A stretch of DNA of 5,307 nucleotides, taken from positions 1 through 5,307 of the forward strand of contig JBBQPM010000310.1 in NCBI GenBank assembly GCA_038217425.1. Direction: 5' to 3'. Source of the DNA: JAIEPT01 sp038217425 (GTDB lineage Bacteria; Planctomycetota; Planctomycetia; Gemmatales; Gemmataceae). Positions 1-5,307 of this stretch are shown here, piece after piece. Under the pieces are notes generated by a model. It was given only the letters and a program-made list of their open reading frames with translations. It was not told the origin of the DNA and did no database searches. Both the position numbers and the translations under genes were made by a program. The number at the start of each line of letters is the position of its first letter. Position 1 is the first letter of the stretch.

Positions 1-58
1 GAATGTTCCACTGAGCGTCACTGATGTCGCTGCGATAGGGCTTCCGTGCCGGCGTCAT
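1..58 (-). CDS. IS5-family transposase (DUF4096 type), N-terminal fragment
   Basis: The minus-strand ATG is at 58-56, preceded at 7 bases by AAGGAG (66-71). The 19 complete codons read MTPARKPYRSDISDAQWNI and then run off the window edge. The pattern of a basic N-terminus, a tyrosine, then 'SDISDAQW' is the typical opening of IS5-family transposases with a DUF4096 domain. It matches the right copy except for Arg9 in place of Pro9, caused by the mismatch at position 33. The DDE catalytic residues lie outside the window, so activity cannot be judged. Confidence 0.8.
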   Translation of the reverse strand, partial: MTPARKPYRSDISDAQWNI

Positions 59-142
59 GACCTGTCTCCTTGTTCAGGTTGTTGCCATAAATTTCTCCAC
101 CTGCAATCCTAGCGACATGAGCGGACTCCGGACAGCCAGTAA
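1..142 (-). mobile_element. Left IS5-type insertion sequence, partial (inner end)
   Basis: This segment is the reverse complement of 5113-5254 with mismatches only at window positions 33, 80, 89 and 102 (138 of 142 identical). It holds the transposase-proximal end of an insertion sequence: an outer tip, about 80 bases of leader, a ribosome binding site (AAGGAG on the minus strand at 66-71) and the transposase start. The element continues leftward out of the window. The shared sequence stops at 142, where methyltransferase coding sequence begins. Reading inward to outward, both copies start with TTA followed by CTGGCTGTCC. TTA fits the TNA target preference known for the IS1031 group of IS5, so the true IS end may be 139 rather than 142. 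This cannot be settled without the other end. Confidence 0.85.
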
Positions 143-801
143 AAGCTGAGATTCTTAACATTGGGTGCGGCGCCGGCCGTGAGACCTTTAGCCTTTACGC
201 TCTTGGCTACTCCAACGTAGTCGGCCTCGATTGCACGCCCGCCTTCATCAAACTTGGACGGGAGCGGGCCGAGTTGCAAAAAATCCCCGTGAAATTCGAA
301 TTAGGTAATGCACGAGAGTTGCCGTTCGCGGATGGACGCTTTGATCTCGTTACGATCTTCGAAAACGTCTATGCCCACATTACGCCCAGAAGGGCCCGCC
401 TCGAATCGCTGCGCGAAATCCATCGCTGCCTAAAGCCCAACGGCATAGTGATGATCGAGGTGACATCCCTCGCCAACCGCCATCGATACTATGCCGCCAT
501 AAAATTGATGGAACTCGGCAGGTTGTTTTACAACCCGAATCGCCTGGAGAGAGGCGAAAAGTTGATGAGTCAGGCGAGTACGATGAAAGACTTGCCGCCC
601 GAGAAGCTGCCTCGGTCGCACTGGTTTCGGCCCCGCGATCTTGACGAGGAGGCGGCGGAAGCGGGCTATCGCGTCATCCTCGCCAGCACCGTCGCGGGGG
701 TGCTGCGCGATCCTCGGCAATCGTCTCGCAAAACACATAAACAGGGGCGACTTGTCTACGTCCTCAGCAAGGCGTCAGGACGCGGAAGCTCGCCGAGTTG
801 A
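143..801 (+). pseudogene. SAM-dependent class I methyltransferase, 5'-truncated by the IS
   Basis: The reading frame is open from 121, inside the IS, to the TGA at 799-801, but homologous sequence starts only at the IS junction. Just after the junction comes the SAM-binding motif I, ILNIGCGAGRETF (151-189). It is followed by the beta-2 acidic residue in VVGLDC, then GNARELPFADGRFDLV (beta-3/beta-4 region, near 307-354) and the REIHRCLKPNGIVMIEV helix-strand (near 412-462). This order is that of Methyltransf_11/25-type enzymes. The C-terminal part (HWFRPRDLDEEAAEAGY) resembles the late strand region of such enzymes. About 219 codons remain, and perhaps 30-50 N-terminal residues are missing. 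There is no in-frame ATG, GTG or TTG between the junction and a TTG at 274. Starting at that TTG would lose motif I, so it is not a credible start. The substrate is not identifiable. The gene is most likely dead unless a fused or non-canonical start is used. Confidence 0.8.
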
Positions 802-1118
802 CAGCTTGCAATTTTCGACATGCGAAGACCTCAGTAGCAGGCCGAGCAGCGTCCGGTGCGGAAACTTTTCCAAGGCCAAAATCAGAGGAGGTTCTTAGCT
901 TGAGCGGCGAAATGAATGCGTGTGGGTCCCGAAAATGCCGAACTGGCAGTCACTGGCAGATTGCATGAGAGATCTGGCCGTCGACGCCAAAGCGGTGATG
1001 GCATCAAAGTGGTGATCGGCCGAGGCAAAGAAGTGCCGAAAGCGTCGGAAGCGGACGCAATCTTGTGGGATTCCCAGGTGGGCGCGCACCGCGAACTCGA
1101 CTTGGGCGATGACGCGGT
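802..1118. other. Intergenic stretch without a recognisable gene
   Basis: Short open frames exist on both strands (plus 916-1137, minus 895-1122), but their translations resemble no family I know and lack convincing ribosome binding sites. No strong terminator hairpin, tRNA or repeat array is visible. It lies between a truncated methyltransferase and an integrase remnant, so it may be the decayed 3' flank of the latter element. That is inference only. Confidence 0.6.
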
Positions 1119-1313
1119 TCACCCGGCGCGGCGATAGCGATGATGCAGGCCGCCGACCATCGGAATCGAGACAACCTTTCCTTTGTCGGGAGGTTCAATT
1201 TCGCGTGGATCGGGACTGTTGGCATTGAGCGACCTGTCGCATGTAGCGCTGTGAAAGTAATCGCGGAACTCGCGAAGTAGGCGTTCCAGATGCCGCTCGC
1301 TCAAGACATGCCC
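1119..1313 (-). pseudogene. rve-type integrase/transposase, C-terminal remnant
   Basis: The minus strand encodes VLSERHLERLLREFRDYF, then NSPDPREIEPPDKGKVV and a tail ending GGLHHRYRRAG before the TGA at 1121-1119. This is the usual C-terminus of 'integrase core domain' (IS481/rve-like) transposases: a conserved ERHLRRVL helix, a YY..aR.H.SL..d.P.PR..EPP segment and a GGLHHRY end. The DDE core is absent. The expected R-T-H before SL is replaced by T-C-D-R, consistent with decay. The homologous part begins only about 16-20 bases after the stop of the neighbouring FG-GAP gene and in the same reading frame. No start codon with a ribosome binding site is present; a TTG near 1304 is only a fortuitous start. 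The upstream boundary is approximate. Confidence 0.75.
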
Positions 1314-1328
1314 GTTCGAGTTAGACTT

Positions 1329-2957
1329 TCACTTTGCTACCGACACTTTGGCCGTTTCTCGATCAACGGTCACGCGGGAGTTGGCGGCCACGCCGGAAGC
1401 CGTGACGACGTTGCCTCCGGGGAAAGTGACGCGAACGTCGCACGTTTGTCCTTGCCCCAGGCCGACGTGGACCGGAGTCGCGTCGGCGTGCGCTTTCTCG
1501 GAGAGGATCGGGCGAACGCCTTCCTTGCCGAGGTCGCCGGCACGAAACACCTCGATGACCGCGCCCACGGCATACGGATTCGGGGCTGGCATCCGCGGCG
1601 CGACCCGGACGTAATTGCCCGACCCCTTGGTGCGATTCATGTAGAGGGTGATCGACTTCGTCCGATTCGTACCCCCGCCGCCGCCGATCGCGAAATCCAT
1701 TCGGCCGTCGTTGTCGAGGTCGGCGATCACGATGGCGTTGTTATCCCAGCAATCGTTCAACGAAAACAACGGAGCGAGTTCGCCGTTGCCGCGGTTCTGG
1801 AAGACCGCCGCCAGACCCAACCGAGGATTCGAGACGACAAGGTCGGGTCGGCCGTCGTTGTCGAGGTCCACGCGATACGCCCGCAGGAGGTAGGGGCCGC
1901 GTTTCGTGAGGAAGTCGGTGAGTTTGCACTCAACCCGCTTGAACTTTCCCGCGCCGTCGTTGACGTACAGGCCGCTGTCTTTCTCCCCGGCGATCAAGAT
2001 TTCGGGCCTGCCGTCGCCCGTGAGATCTTCGATCATGATCGGAGCGCCTCCCGGGGGCAGACCCATTTCTTTCGTCCGATCGAACAGCTTGCCGTCGGCG
2101 GTTCGCAGGAGATATCGGCCCAGGTAGTGCCCTCCGTACCCGGCCGAACCTTGCACCACGACGTCGTGGAGCCCGTCGCCGTCGAGATCGATCGGCCGAG
2201 GATCGTAGCCGAGCGTGTCGTAGCCGATCACCGCGTGCGTCCAGAATTCCAGAGAGAAGAAACGCGTGGCTTTTTTGATCGCCTGGAGTTCTTCCACCAA
2301 GCTCGGCGGCATTCCGTCGGGAATGGCGAAGCGAGGTTTGGTATCGCGGCGAAACGCGCGGGTTTCGGGCACGTAGTAAAACTGCCCAGTGGACCCGCCA
2401 TCGACGTCGAGATAACCGTCGCCGTTGAGATCGACGATTTCACGCGGATGCGAAAGCGGCGTGAAGAAAGGCTTGCCGGACGAGACGAATTTCTTGCCCC
2501 CCACATTCCAGGCGGAGACGGCGGGCGATTCGTCCGAGAAGCCGGCGATGTCGAGCCAGCCGTCGCCGTCGAAATCCCAGATCCAGGGCCGATCGTCGGC
2601 TCCGGGGAGTTGGCGATTATCCAGCCCGAGTTCCGTGGTCACGTTCGCAAAAGCGATCTTACCGGACTCCTTGAAGTGCGACTTCATGACGATGGACCTC
2701 GGCACGCCATGATGCGAGGCAATGAGGTCGATCGCGCCGTCGTTGTTGAAGTCGATGCCGCGCAAACCCCAAGGCCACCAACCGTGGCTTTGCTTCCCCG
2801 GCCCTCCCTGCCGGACCATCTCACTGTCGTACCACGTTTCCAGTATCGCCTTCAGCCCGCTCTTGTCGGCCGGGACGATTTCGAACTCCACGTCCGCGGC
2901 AAAACCGTTGGCCGCGATGGATAGCATTGCAGCAATTCCGAAATGAACGATCTTCAT
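1329..2957 (-). CDS. Exported FG-GAP (VCBS-like) repeat protein with C-terminal ASPIC/UnbV domain
   Basis: The protein has 542 residues. The chosen ATG (2957-2955) has AGGTGAG just upstream (2967-2961) and gives a clean signal peptide (MKIVHFGIAAMLSIAANGFA, cleavage near residue 20-21). A GTG at 3002 overlaps the upstream stop as GTGA and would add 15 residues, so coupled initiation there is possible. Seven calcium-binding-like D.(D/N)xDG motifs start at residues 69, 128, 176, 257, 311, 364 and 413, for example DFDGDGWLD and DLDNDGRPD. This suggests a seven-bladed beta-propeller with an extra, partly helical insert near 206-245. Residues about 448-530 (GNYVRV, GAVIEV, HVGLGQ, VRVTFPGG) fit the ASPIC/UnbV domain, as in CRTAC1-like proteins. 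It probably acts outside the cytoplasm in binding or adhesion, but no enzymatic activity can be inferred. It is the second gene of a unit with the concanavalin-like gene. Confidence 0.88.
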   Translation of the reverse strand: MKIVHFGIAAMLSIAANGFAADVEFEIVPADKSGLKAILETWYDSEMVRQGGPGKQSHGWWPWGLRGIDFNNDGAIDLIASHHGVPRSIVMKSHFKESGKIAFANVTTELGLDNRQLPGADDRPWIWDFDGDGWLDIAGFSDESPAVSAWNVGGKKFVSSGKPFFTPLSHPREIVDLNGDGYLDVDGGSTGQFYYVPETRAFRRDTKPRFAIPDGMPPSLVEELQAIKKATRFFSLEFWTHAVIGYDTLGYDPRPIDLDGDGLHDVVVQGSAGYGGHYLGRYLLRTADGKLFDRTKEMGLPPGGAPIMIEDLTGDGRPEILIAGEKDSGLYVNDGAGKFKRVECKLTDFLTKRGPYLLRAYRVDLDNDGRPDLVVSNPRLGLAAVFQNRGNGELAPLFSLNDCWDNNAIVIADLDNDGRMDFAIGGGGGTNRTKSITLYMNRTKGSGNYVRVAPRMPAPNPYAVGAVIEVFRAGDLGKEGVRPILSEKAHADATPVHVGLGQGQTCDVRVTFPGGNVVTASGVAANSRVTVDRETAKVSVAK

Positions 2958-2960
2958 GGT

Positions 2961-2967
2961 CTCACCT
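2961..2967 (-). promoter_or_regulatory. Ribosome binding site deciding the FG-GAP gene start
   Basis: AGGTGAG on the minus strand lies 3 bases before the ATG at 2957 (AGG is 7 bases away). Together with the signal peptide that begins at this ATG, it favours this start over the GTG at 3002, which has no comparable site. Confidence 0.6.
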
Positions 2968-2998
2968 GGCTGTAGCCGAAAGGTCCGTTTTTCGATTC

Positions 2999-4351
2999 TC
3001 ACCGCTTGAGCGTTCCGCGGACAGTGACGCTGCCGTTGCCGACCACGCCGATGCCGATCATGACTTTGCTACCGCGGGAGGCGGGTTCGCTCTTGATCAG
3101 CGACGAGACAAAGGCAGCCCGGCTTGCGGGGTTTCCCGGTTCCATGATCTGCCACTTCTGCCAGTGAGCTTTTTCGATCAGGAAGTCACGCCACGAGTCC
3201 GGCTTGAAGTCATACCGGTACGCGCCGCTGGTGTGGTCGGCGGTTTCGTACAGCAGCGCGGCAAAACCGTCGCGCCACTTGGGATCGACGTAGCCAAGAC
3301 GAATCTTTCCCTCGCGGCTGATCGCCTTCACGGCAAAGAGGGGGCGTGATTCATCGGTGGCCTTCGCGCGGACGCCCCACAGGTTGCCTGACGACTCAAC
3401 CGGAATCCACAGGTAGGCGGGTTTGCCATCCTTCGATTTCAATGAGGCCCCTTCGCCGGTGACGCCGACCACGAGGAGATTGTCGTCGCGCGTGTACCCC
3501 TTGATTGCATCCTCCGAGGTGAACTCAATATCGAGACCTGTGTACTTGATAGCAGTCGTGTCGGAACCGTTGGCGAACCCGACGTAGGCCGGCGCCGCGG
3601 CGGAATTGAACGACTTCTCGGCCTTGACTTCGTCCGCCGTCAGGGGGCGAAGTTTCACATCCTTGAACTCGTACACACAGGTGTCGAACAGCTTGCGTCC
3701 GACGAAACCGATGGCGACGGCGCCGCGCTGGTAGTCGTTCGTGCCCTGCCAGTCGTCATAGGCTTCGGCCGTCCAGGTGCTTGGCTCGGGCTTGGCCGCG
3801 GGCCAGATTTTTACCTTCAGGATGGAACCGGCTGCGCGAAGCCTCACCTTGGCCCAGCGATCCTTCATCCCCGGATGAGTTCCCTGTGCGACGGCAACGT
3901 CCTCGGCTTCGTCCATGCGCCGTAAGATGACCTGCCCCAGCATACCCCACCGCAGGTAATAGCCCTTTCCGCTGCCGAGACGGAAGCCGACGTGCAGGTC
4001 GGGGAAATCACCATATTTCTTCAATGGTTCGTCCTGGAACCATTTGTACTCGAGCGTCAATTCGAAGTCGTCGTTGGATCGGGGCCAGTCGCGGTCGGTC
4101 GCCCAGATCATGCCGACGCTGCTAAATACTCCGCCTTTGGCCTTCGCGAAGAACGGAGCCCCGAGGCCGCACCGACCCACCAGCACGCCGTCAACCAACT
4201 TGAAATGCTTGTCGAACGGCGCCGTGTAATCGCGCACATCTCCGGGCCTGGGAGTGGGGTACATTTCCCACTCGCCCGCATGGCCGACGCCTGCCAAAGC
4301 CATGATCGACAACAACCCCAAATACACGCAAACTGCGCACGGCCTTGACAT
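2999..4351 (-). CDS. Exported concanavalin-like (DUF1080/GH16-like) protein with unassigned C-terminal half
   Basis: The protein has 450 residues. The start ATG (4351-4349) is preceded by AAGGAG (4362-4357) and opens a signal peptide ending LAGVGHA at residue 25, with no lipobox. Residues about 47-236 look like the beta-sandwich of DUF1080 (annotated as 3-keto-disaccharide hydrolase or family 16 glycoside hydrolase-like). They run through KLVDGVLVGR, NDDFELTLEYKW, a strand region with YYLRWG, DRWAKVRLRAAGSILKVKIW and a closing FKDVKLRPL. Similarity is to the fold pattern; I cannot confirm catalytic residues. Residues 250-450 are unassigned, rich in beta-type sequence, and may be a second sandwich domain. 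The mature protein has only two cysteines (61 and 225), both in the first half, so a disulfide is possible. It is the first gene of the minus-strand unit, with 41 bases to the FG-GAP gene. The frame stays open upstream to a TTG at 4498, but the ribosome binding site and signal peptide fix the start at 4351. It probably acts on or binds polysaccharide outside the cytoplasm (inference). Confidence 0.8.
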   Translation of the reverse strand: MSRPCAVCVYLGLLSIMALAGVGHAGEWEMYPTPRPGDVRDYTAPFDKHFKLVDGVLVGRCGLGAPFFAKAKGGVFSSVGMIWATDRDWPRSNDDFELTLEYKWFQDEPLKKYGDFPDLHVGFRLGSGKGYYLRWGMLGQVILRRMDEAEDVAVAQGTHPGMKDRWAKVRLRAAGSILKVKIWPAAKPEPSTWTAEAYDDWQGTNDYQRGAVAIGFVGRKLFDTCVYEFKDVKLRPLTADEVKAEKSFNSAAAPAYVGFANGSDTTAIKYTGLDIEFTSEDAIKGYTRDDNLLVVGVTGEGASLKSKDGKPAYLWIPVESSGNLWGVRAKATDESRPLFAVKAISREGKIRLGYVDPKWRDGFAALLYETADHTSGAYRYDFKPDSWRDFLIEKAHWQKWQIMEPGNPASRAAFVSSLIKSEPASRGSKVMIGIGVVGNGSVTVRGTLKR

Positions 4352-4356
4352 CACGG

Positions 4357-4362
4357 CTCCTT
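4357..4362 (-). promoter_or_regulatory. Ribosome binding site deciding the concanavalin-like gene start
   Basis: A strong AAGGAG on the minus strand lies 5 bases before the ATG at 4351. It rules against in-frame upstream starts at 4480 (ATG) and 4498 (TTG), which would bury the signal peptide about 45-50 residues inside the protein. Confidence 0.75.
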
Positions 4363-4530
4363 GAAGAGTGCCGACACCATTATCCTTGATTGCCATCTTA
4401 TCGATATGGGAATCTCCGGCGGCTGGATTCAATTCCAGGACTTGCAACCCCGGGTAGCCGTAGCGCTCGCTTCTCGTCATTTTCGGTCGCTTCCGCAACG
4501 TTCGCTCGGGAGCTCGCTGTTGCTCTCACG

Positions 4531-4560
4531 AGCATAAACGAGCCGCGCGAGGGTCGTCAA
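4531..4560 (-). promoter_or_regulatory. Putative sigma-70-like promoter for the two-gene unit
   Basis: On the minus strand, TTGACG (4560-4555) and TATGCT (4536-4531) are separated by 18 bases. They match the -35 and -10 consensus at 5 of 6 and 4 of 6 positions. Transcription would start near 4524, giving a leader of about 170 bases before the ATG at 4351. The spacing and position fit, but planctomycete promoters are poorly conserved and no experimental support is visible. Confidence 0.45.
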
Positions 4561-4687
4561 GAAGATTTGAGATTGAGGCTGGTCAATGGGTGAGCAGCTG
4601 TTACTTGGGTGGGATTTTCGGCGTTGGTCGTGGTAGGCTTAAGTCGGCGAGTATTCCACGCCGTTTCTTCACAAAGGGAGTTGAGCC

Positions 4688-4927
4688 ATGGCACATCCGC
4701 GTCCGTCCGATCCGACCCCAACTCGCGAACAACGCATCGAGGCCGTCATGAAAGAGATTCAGCCCAAGCTCGAGCAGATGGCGCGAGCATTGGTCGAGCG
4801 GGCGGTCGATGTTCCCGAGGCCCAAGAGTTCGGCGCCATCGATTTCGAGTTCCGCGACGCGGGACAACAGATGGTCAAAGAAATCCGGCAAGCCAGTGTG
4901 GCGAGCCGGAAAAAAAGGGCTACATAG
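4688..4927 (+). CDS. First open frame of the ISKra4-like transposase (79 residues)
   Basis: The frame opens at an ATG with AGGGAG at good spacing and ends ASRKKRAT before the TAG. It is rich in Glu, Arg, Gln and Ala and probably helical (EQRIEAVMKEIQPKLEQMARALVERA), matching the N-terminus of ISKra4-type transposases. If frameshifting does not occur, only this short peptide would be made; whether it has its own role is unknown. A minus-strand frame at 4601-4948 is its shadow. Confidence 0.6.
   Translation: MAHPRPSDPTPTREQRIEAVMKEIQPKLEQMARALVERAVDVPEAQEFGAIDFEFRDAGQQMVKEIRQASVASRKKRAT
4910..4919 (+). promoter_or_regulatory. A7-GGG slippery run, candidate frameshift site
   Basis: Seven A's followed by GGG sit exactly where the transposase must move from the frame of 4688 to the -1 frame. 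A -1 slip on AAA-AGG, or transcriptional insertion of one A, joins ...ASRKK to KGYIGCS and restores a family-like protein. The 0-frame stop follows 6 bases later (4925-4927). An ordinary indel mutation would also give this picture. Confidence 0.5.
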
Positions 4928-5112
4928 GGTGTAGCATGGCGTGTTCATATTGCGATTATTCGGCCAAGTTTCATTCCTATCAGCAACGACGTATCTTGAC
5001 CGTACATGGCGAAGTCCGAGTGTCCCGAGCCTACTACTACTGCGGCCGATGCAAGCAAAGCTTCCTCCCCTACGACGATGTTCTGGGACTCGTTGACGAG
5101 ATCAGTCCGGGC

Positions 5113-5307
5113 TTACTGGCTGTCCGGAGTCCGCTCATGTCGCTAGGATTGCGGGTGGAGAAATTGATGGCAACCACCTGAACAAGGAGACAGGTCATGA
5201 CGCCGGCACGGAAGCCCTATCCCAGCGACATCAGTGACGCTCAGTGGAACATTCTCGCACCGCTGTTGCTAGCCTTCGAGGATCGTGTGCGACCCGGTCC
5301 CGAACGC
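5113..5307 (+). mobile_element. Right IS5-type insertion sequence, partial (inner end)
   Basis: Positions 5113-5254 are the inverted copy of 1-142 (138 of 142 identical), and the element continues 53 bases further to the window edge. It contains the element tip, beginning TTACTGGCTGTCC or three bases later, a leader of about 80 bases, AAGGAG (5184-5189) and the transposase start. It interrupts the ISKra4-like transposase at 5113. The transposase reads outward, away from the cargo, mirroring the left copy. Confidence 0.85.
5197..5307 (+). CDS. IS5-family transposase (DUF4096 type), N-terminal fragment
   Basis: The ATG at 5197 follows AAGGAG (5184-5189) by 7 bases. The 37 codons in the window begin MTPARKPYPSDISDAQWNIL and continue with APLLLAFEDRVRPGPER. 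The 'SDAQW..LaPLL' pattern followed by a Gly/Pro/Arg-rich linker is the DUF4096 start of IS5-family transposases (DDE, cut-and-paste). The frame is open to the window edge, so it is partial here and may be intact beyond. The catalytic region is not visible. Confidence 0.85.
   Translation, partial: MTPARKPYPSDISDAQWNILAPLLLAFEDRVRPGPER

Larger units (their letters stand above)
4352..4687. other. Intergenic region between divergent genes
   Basis: The stretch separates the minus-strand concanavalin-like gene from the plus-strand ISKra4-like transposase. It holds the putative minus-strand promoter (4531-4560) and a leader of about 170 bases whose frame is open but probably untranslated. At the right it should contain the 5' terminal inverted repeat of the ISKra4-like element and its ribosome binding site (AGGGAG, 4675-4680). 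I cannot place the IS end because its partner end is outside the window. Confidence 0.55.
4688..5112 (+). pseudogene. ISKra4-like transposase, N-terminal part in two frames, interrupted by the IS5-type element
   Basis: The first frame runs from the ATG at 4688 (AGGGAG 7 bases upstream) to a TAG at 4925-4927, giving 79 residues. The next part of the protein continues in the -1 frame past an A7 run at 4910-4916. Joined at that run, 142 residues remain before the junction at 5113. They include a helical, charged N-terminal segment, then GYIGCSMACSYCDYSAKF (Cys86/Cys89), the LTVHGEVRVSRAYYYC strand-turn and CGRC (Cys119/Cys122), followed by LPYDDVLGL. This CxxC...CxxC zinc-ribbon-like region with 'hGEvRvxRAYYxC' is characteristic of ISKra4-family transposases. 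The DDE domain is absent from the window, cut off by the insertion at 5113; the rest may lie beyond the right-hand IS. The two-frame arrangement may be programmed rather than damage. Confidence 0.75.

Noticed and set aside
274..801. Methyltransferase starting at the TTG at 274
   Set aside because: The same frame upstream encodes the SAM-binding motif I, so this start would remove an essential part. The real gene was longer and is truncated at 143.
895..1137. Small open frames on both strands (73-75 codons)
   Set aside because: They overlap each other, lack good ribosome binding sites and resemble no known family. They are expected by chance in GC-rich DNA.
1641..1910. Possible CRISPR-like or tandem regulatory repeats from recurring GTCGTTGTCGAGGTC
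   Set aside because: The repeats are the antisense of the FG-GAP calcium loops within a coding gene, with irregular spacing and no spacer structure.
1290..2924. Long plus-strand open frame (544 codons) opposite the FG-GAP gene, with repeated VVVEV-type segments
   Set aside because: It is the antisense of the propeller repeats. The periodic pattern mirrors the DLDNDG codons, there is no convincing ribosome binding site, and the minus strand encodes recognised domains and a signal peptide.
4352..4498. N-terminal extension of the concanavalin-like protein from the TTG at 4498 or the ATG at 4480
   Set aside because: It would place the signal peptide about 45-50 residues inside the protein, and a strong ribosome binding site sits directly before the ATG at 4351.
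4601..4948. Minus-strand frame of 115 codons
   Set aside because: It lies opposite the ISKra4-like first frame, which has a good ribosome binding site and family-like sequence; the minus frame shows no recognisable feature.
4609..5181. A single 190-residue protein running through to 5181
   Set aside because: Its N-terminal third is out of frame with the true transposase start at 4688, and its end runs into the IS5 leader. Only the middle (about 4915-5112) is genuine transposase sequence.

Overview
The window looks like accessory DNA from a planctomycete-type bacterium (an inference from protein families, not from any marker gene). It pairs an exported FG-GAP/ASPIC-UnbV protein with an exported concanavalin-like protein, the DNA appears GC-rich, and it is littered with transposon remnants of kinds common in planctomycetes.

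Layout. Both edges carry the same IS5-type insertion sequence, in opposite orientations and reading outward. Positions 1-142 are the reverse complement of 5113-5254 with four mismatches. Each edge copy holds a terminal segment, a ribosome binding site and the 5' end of a DUF4096-type transposase that runs out of the window. Inside the left copy lies a class I SAM-dependent methyltransferase whose N-terminus was cut off at the IS junction (143-801). A gene-poor stretch follows (802-1118). Next, on the minus strand, comes a decayed C-terminal piece of an rve-type integrase (1119 to about 1313) that abuts the end of the next gene.

The only intact-looking cargo is a two-gene minus-strand unit, read from right to left. 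The first gene (4351-2999) encodes an exported 450-residue protein with a concanavalin/DUF1080-like first half. The second (2957-1329) encodes an exported 542-residue protein with seven FG-GAP calcium-loop motifs and a C-terminal ASPIC/UnbV domain. Forty-one bases separate them, and a plausible sigma-70-like promoter lies near 4531-4560. Both are predicted to leave the cytoplasm, so they may act together outside it; their substrate is unknown.

To the right, 4688-5112 is the 5' part of an ISKra4-like transposase gene. Its two frames meet at an A7 run, consistent with frameshifting. It is interrupted at 5113 by the right IS5-type copy. The whole window can be read as a candidate IS5-bounded composite segment, though the outer IS ends are not visible. 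I found no clear new defence or regulatory system. The most notable points are the IS architecture, the A7 frameshift site and the exported gene pair.
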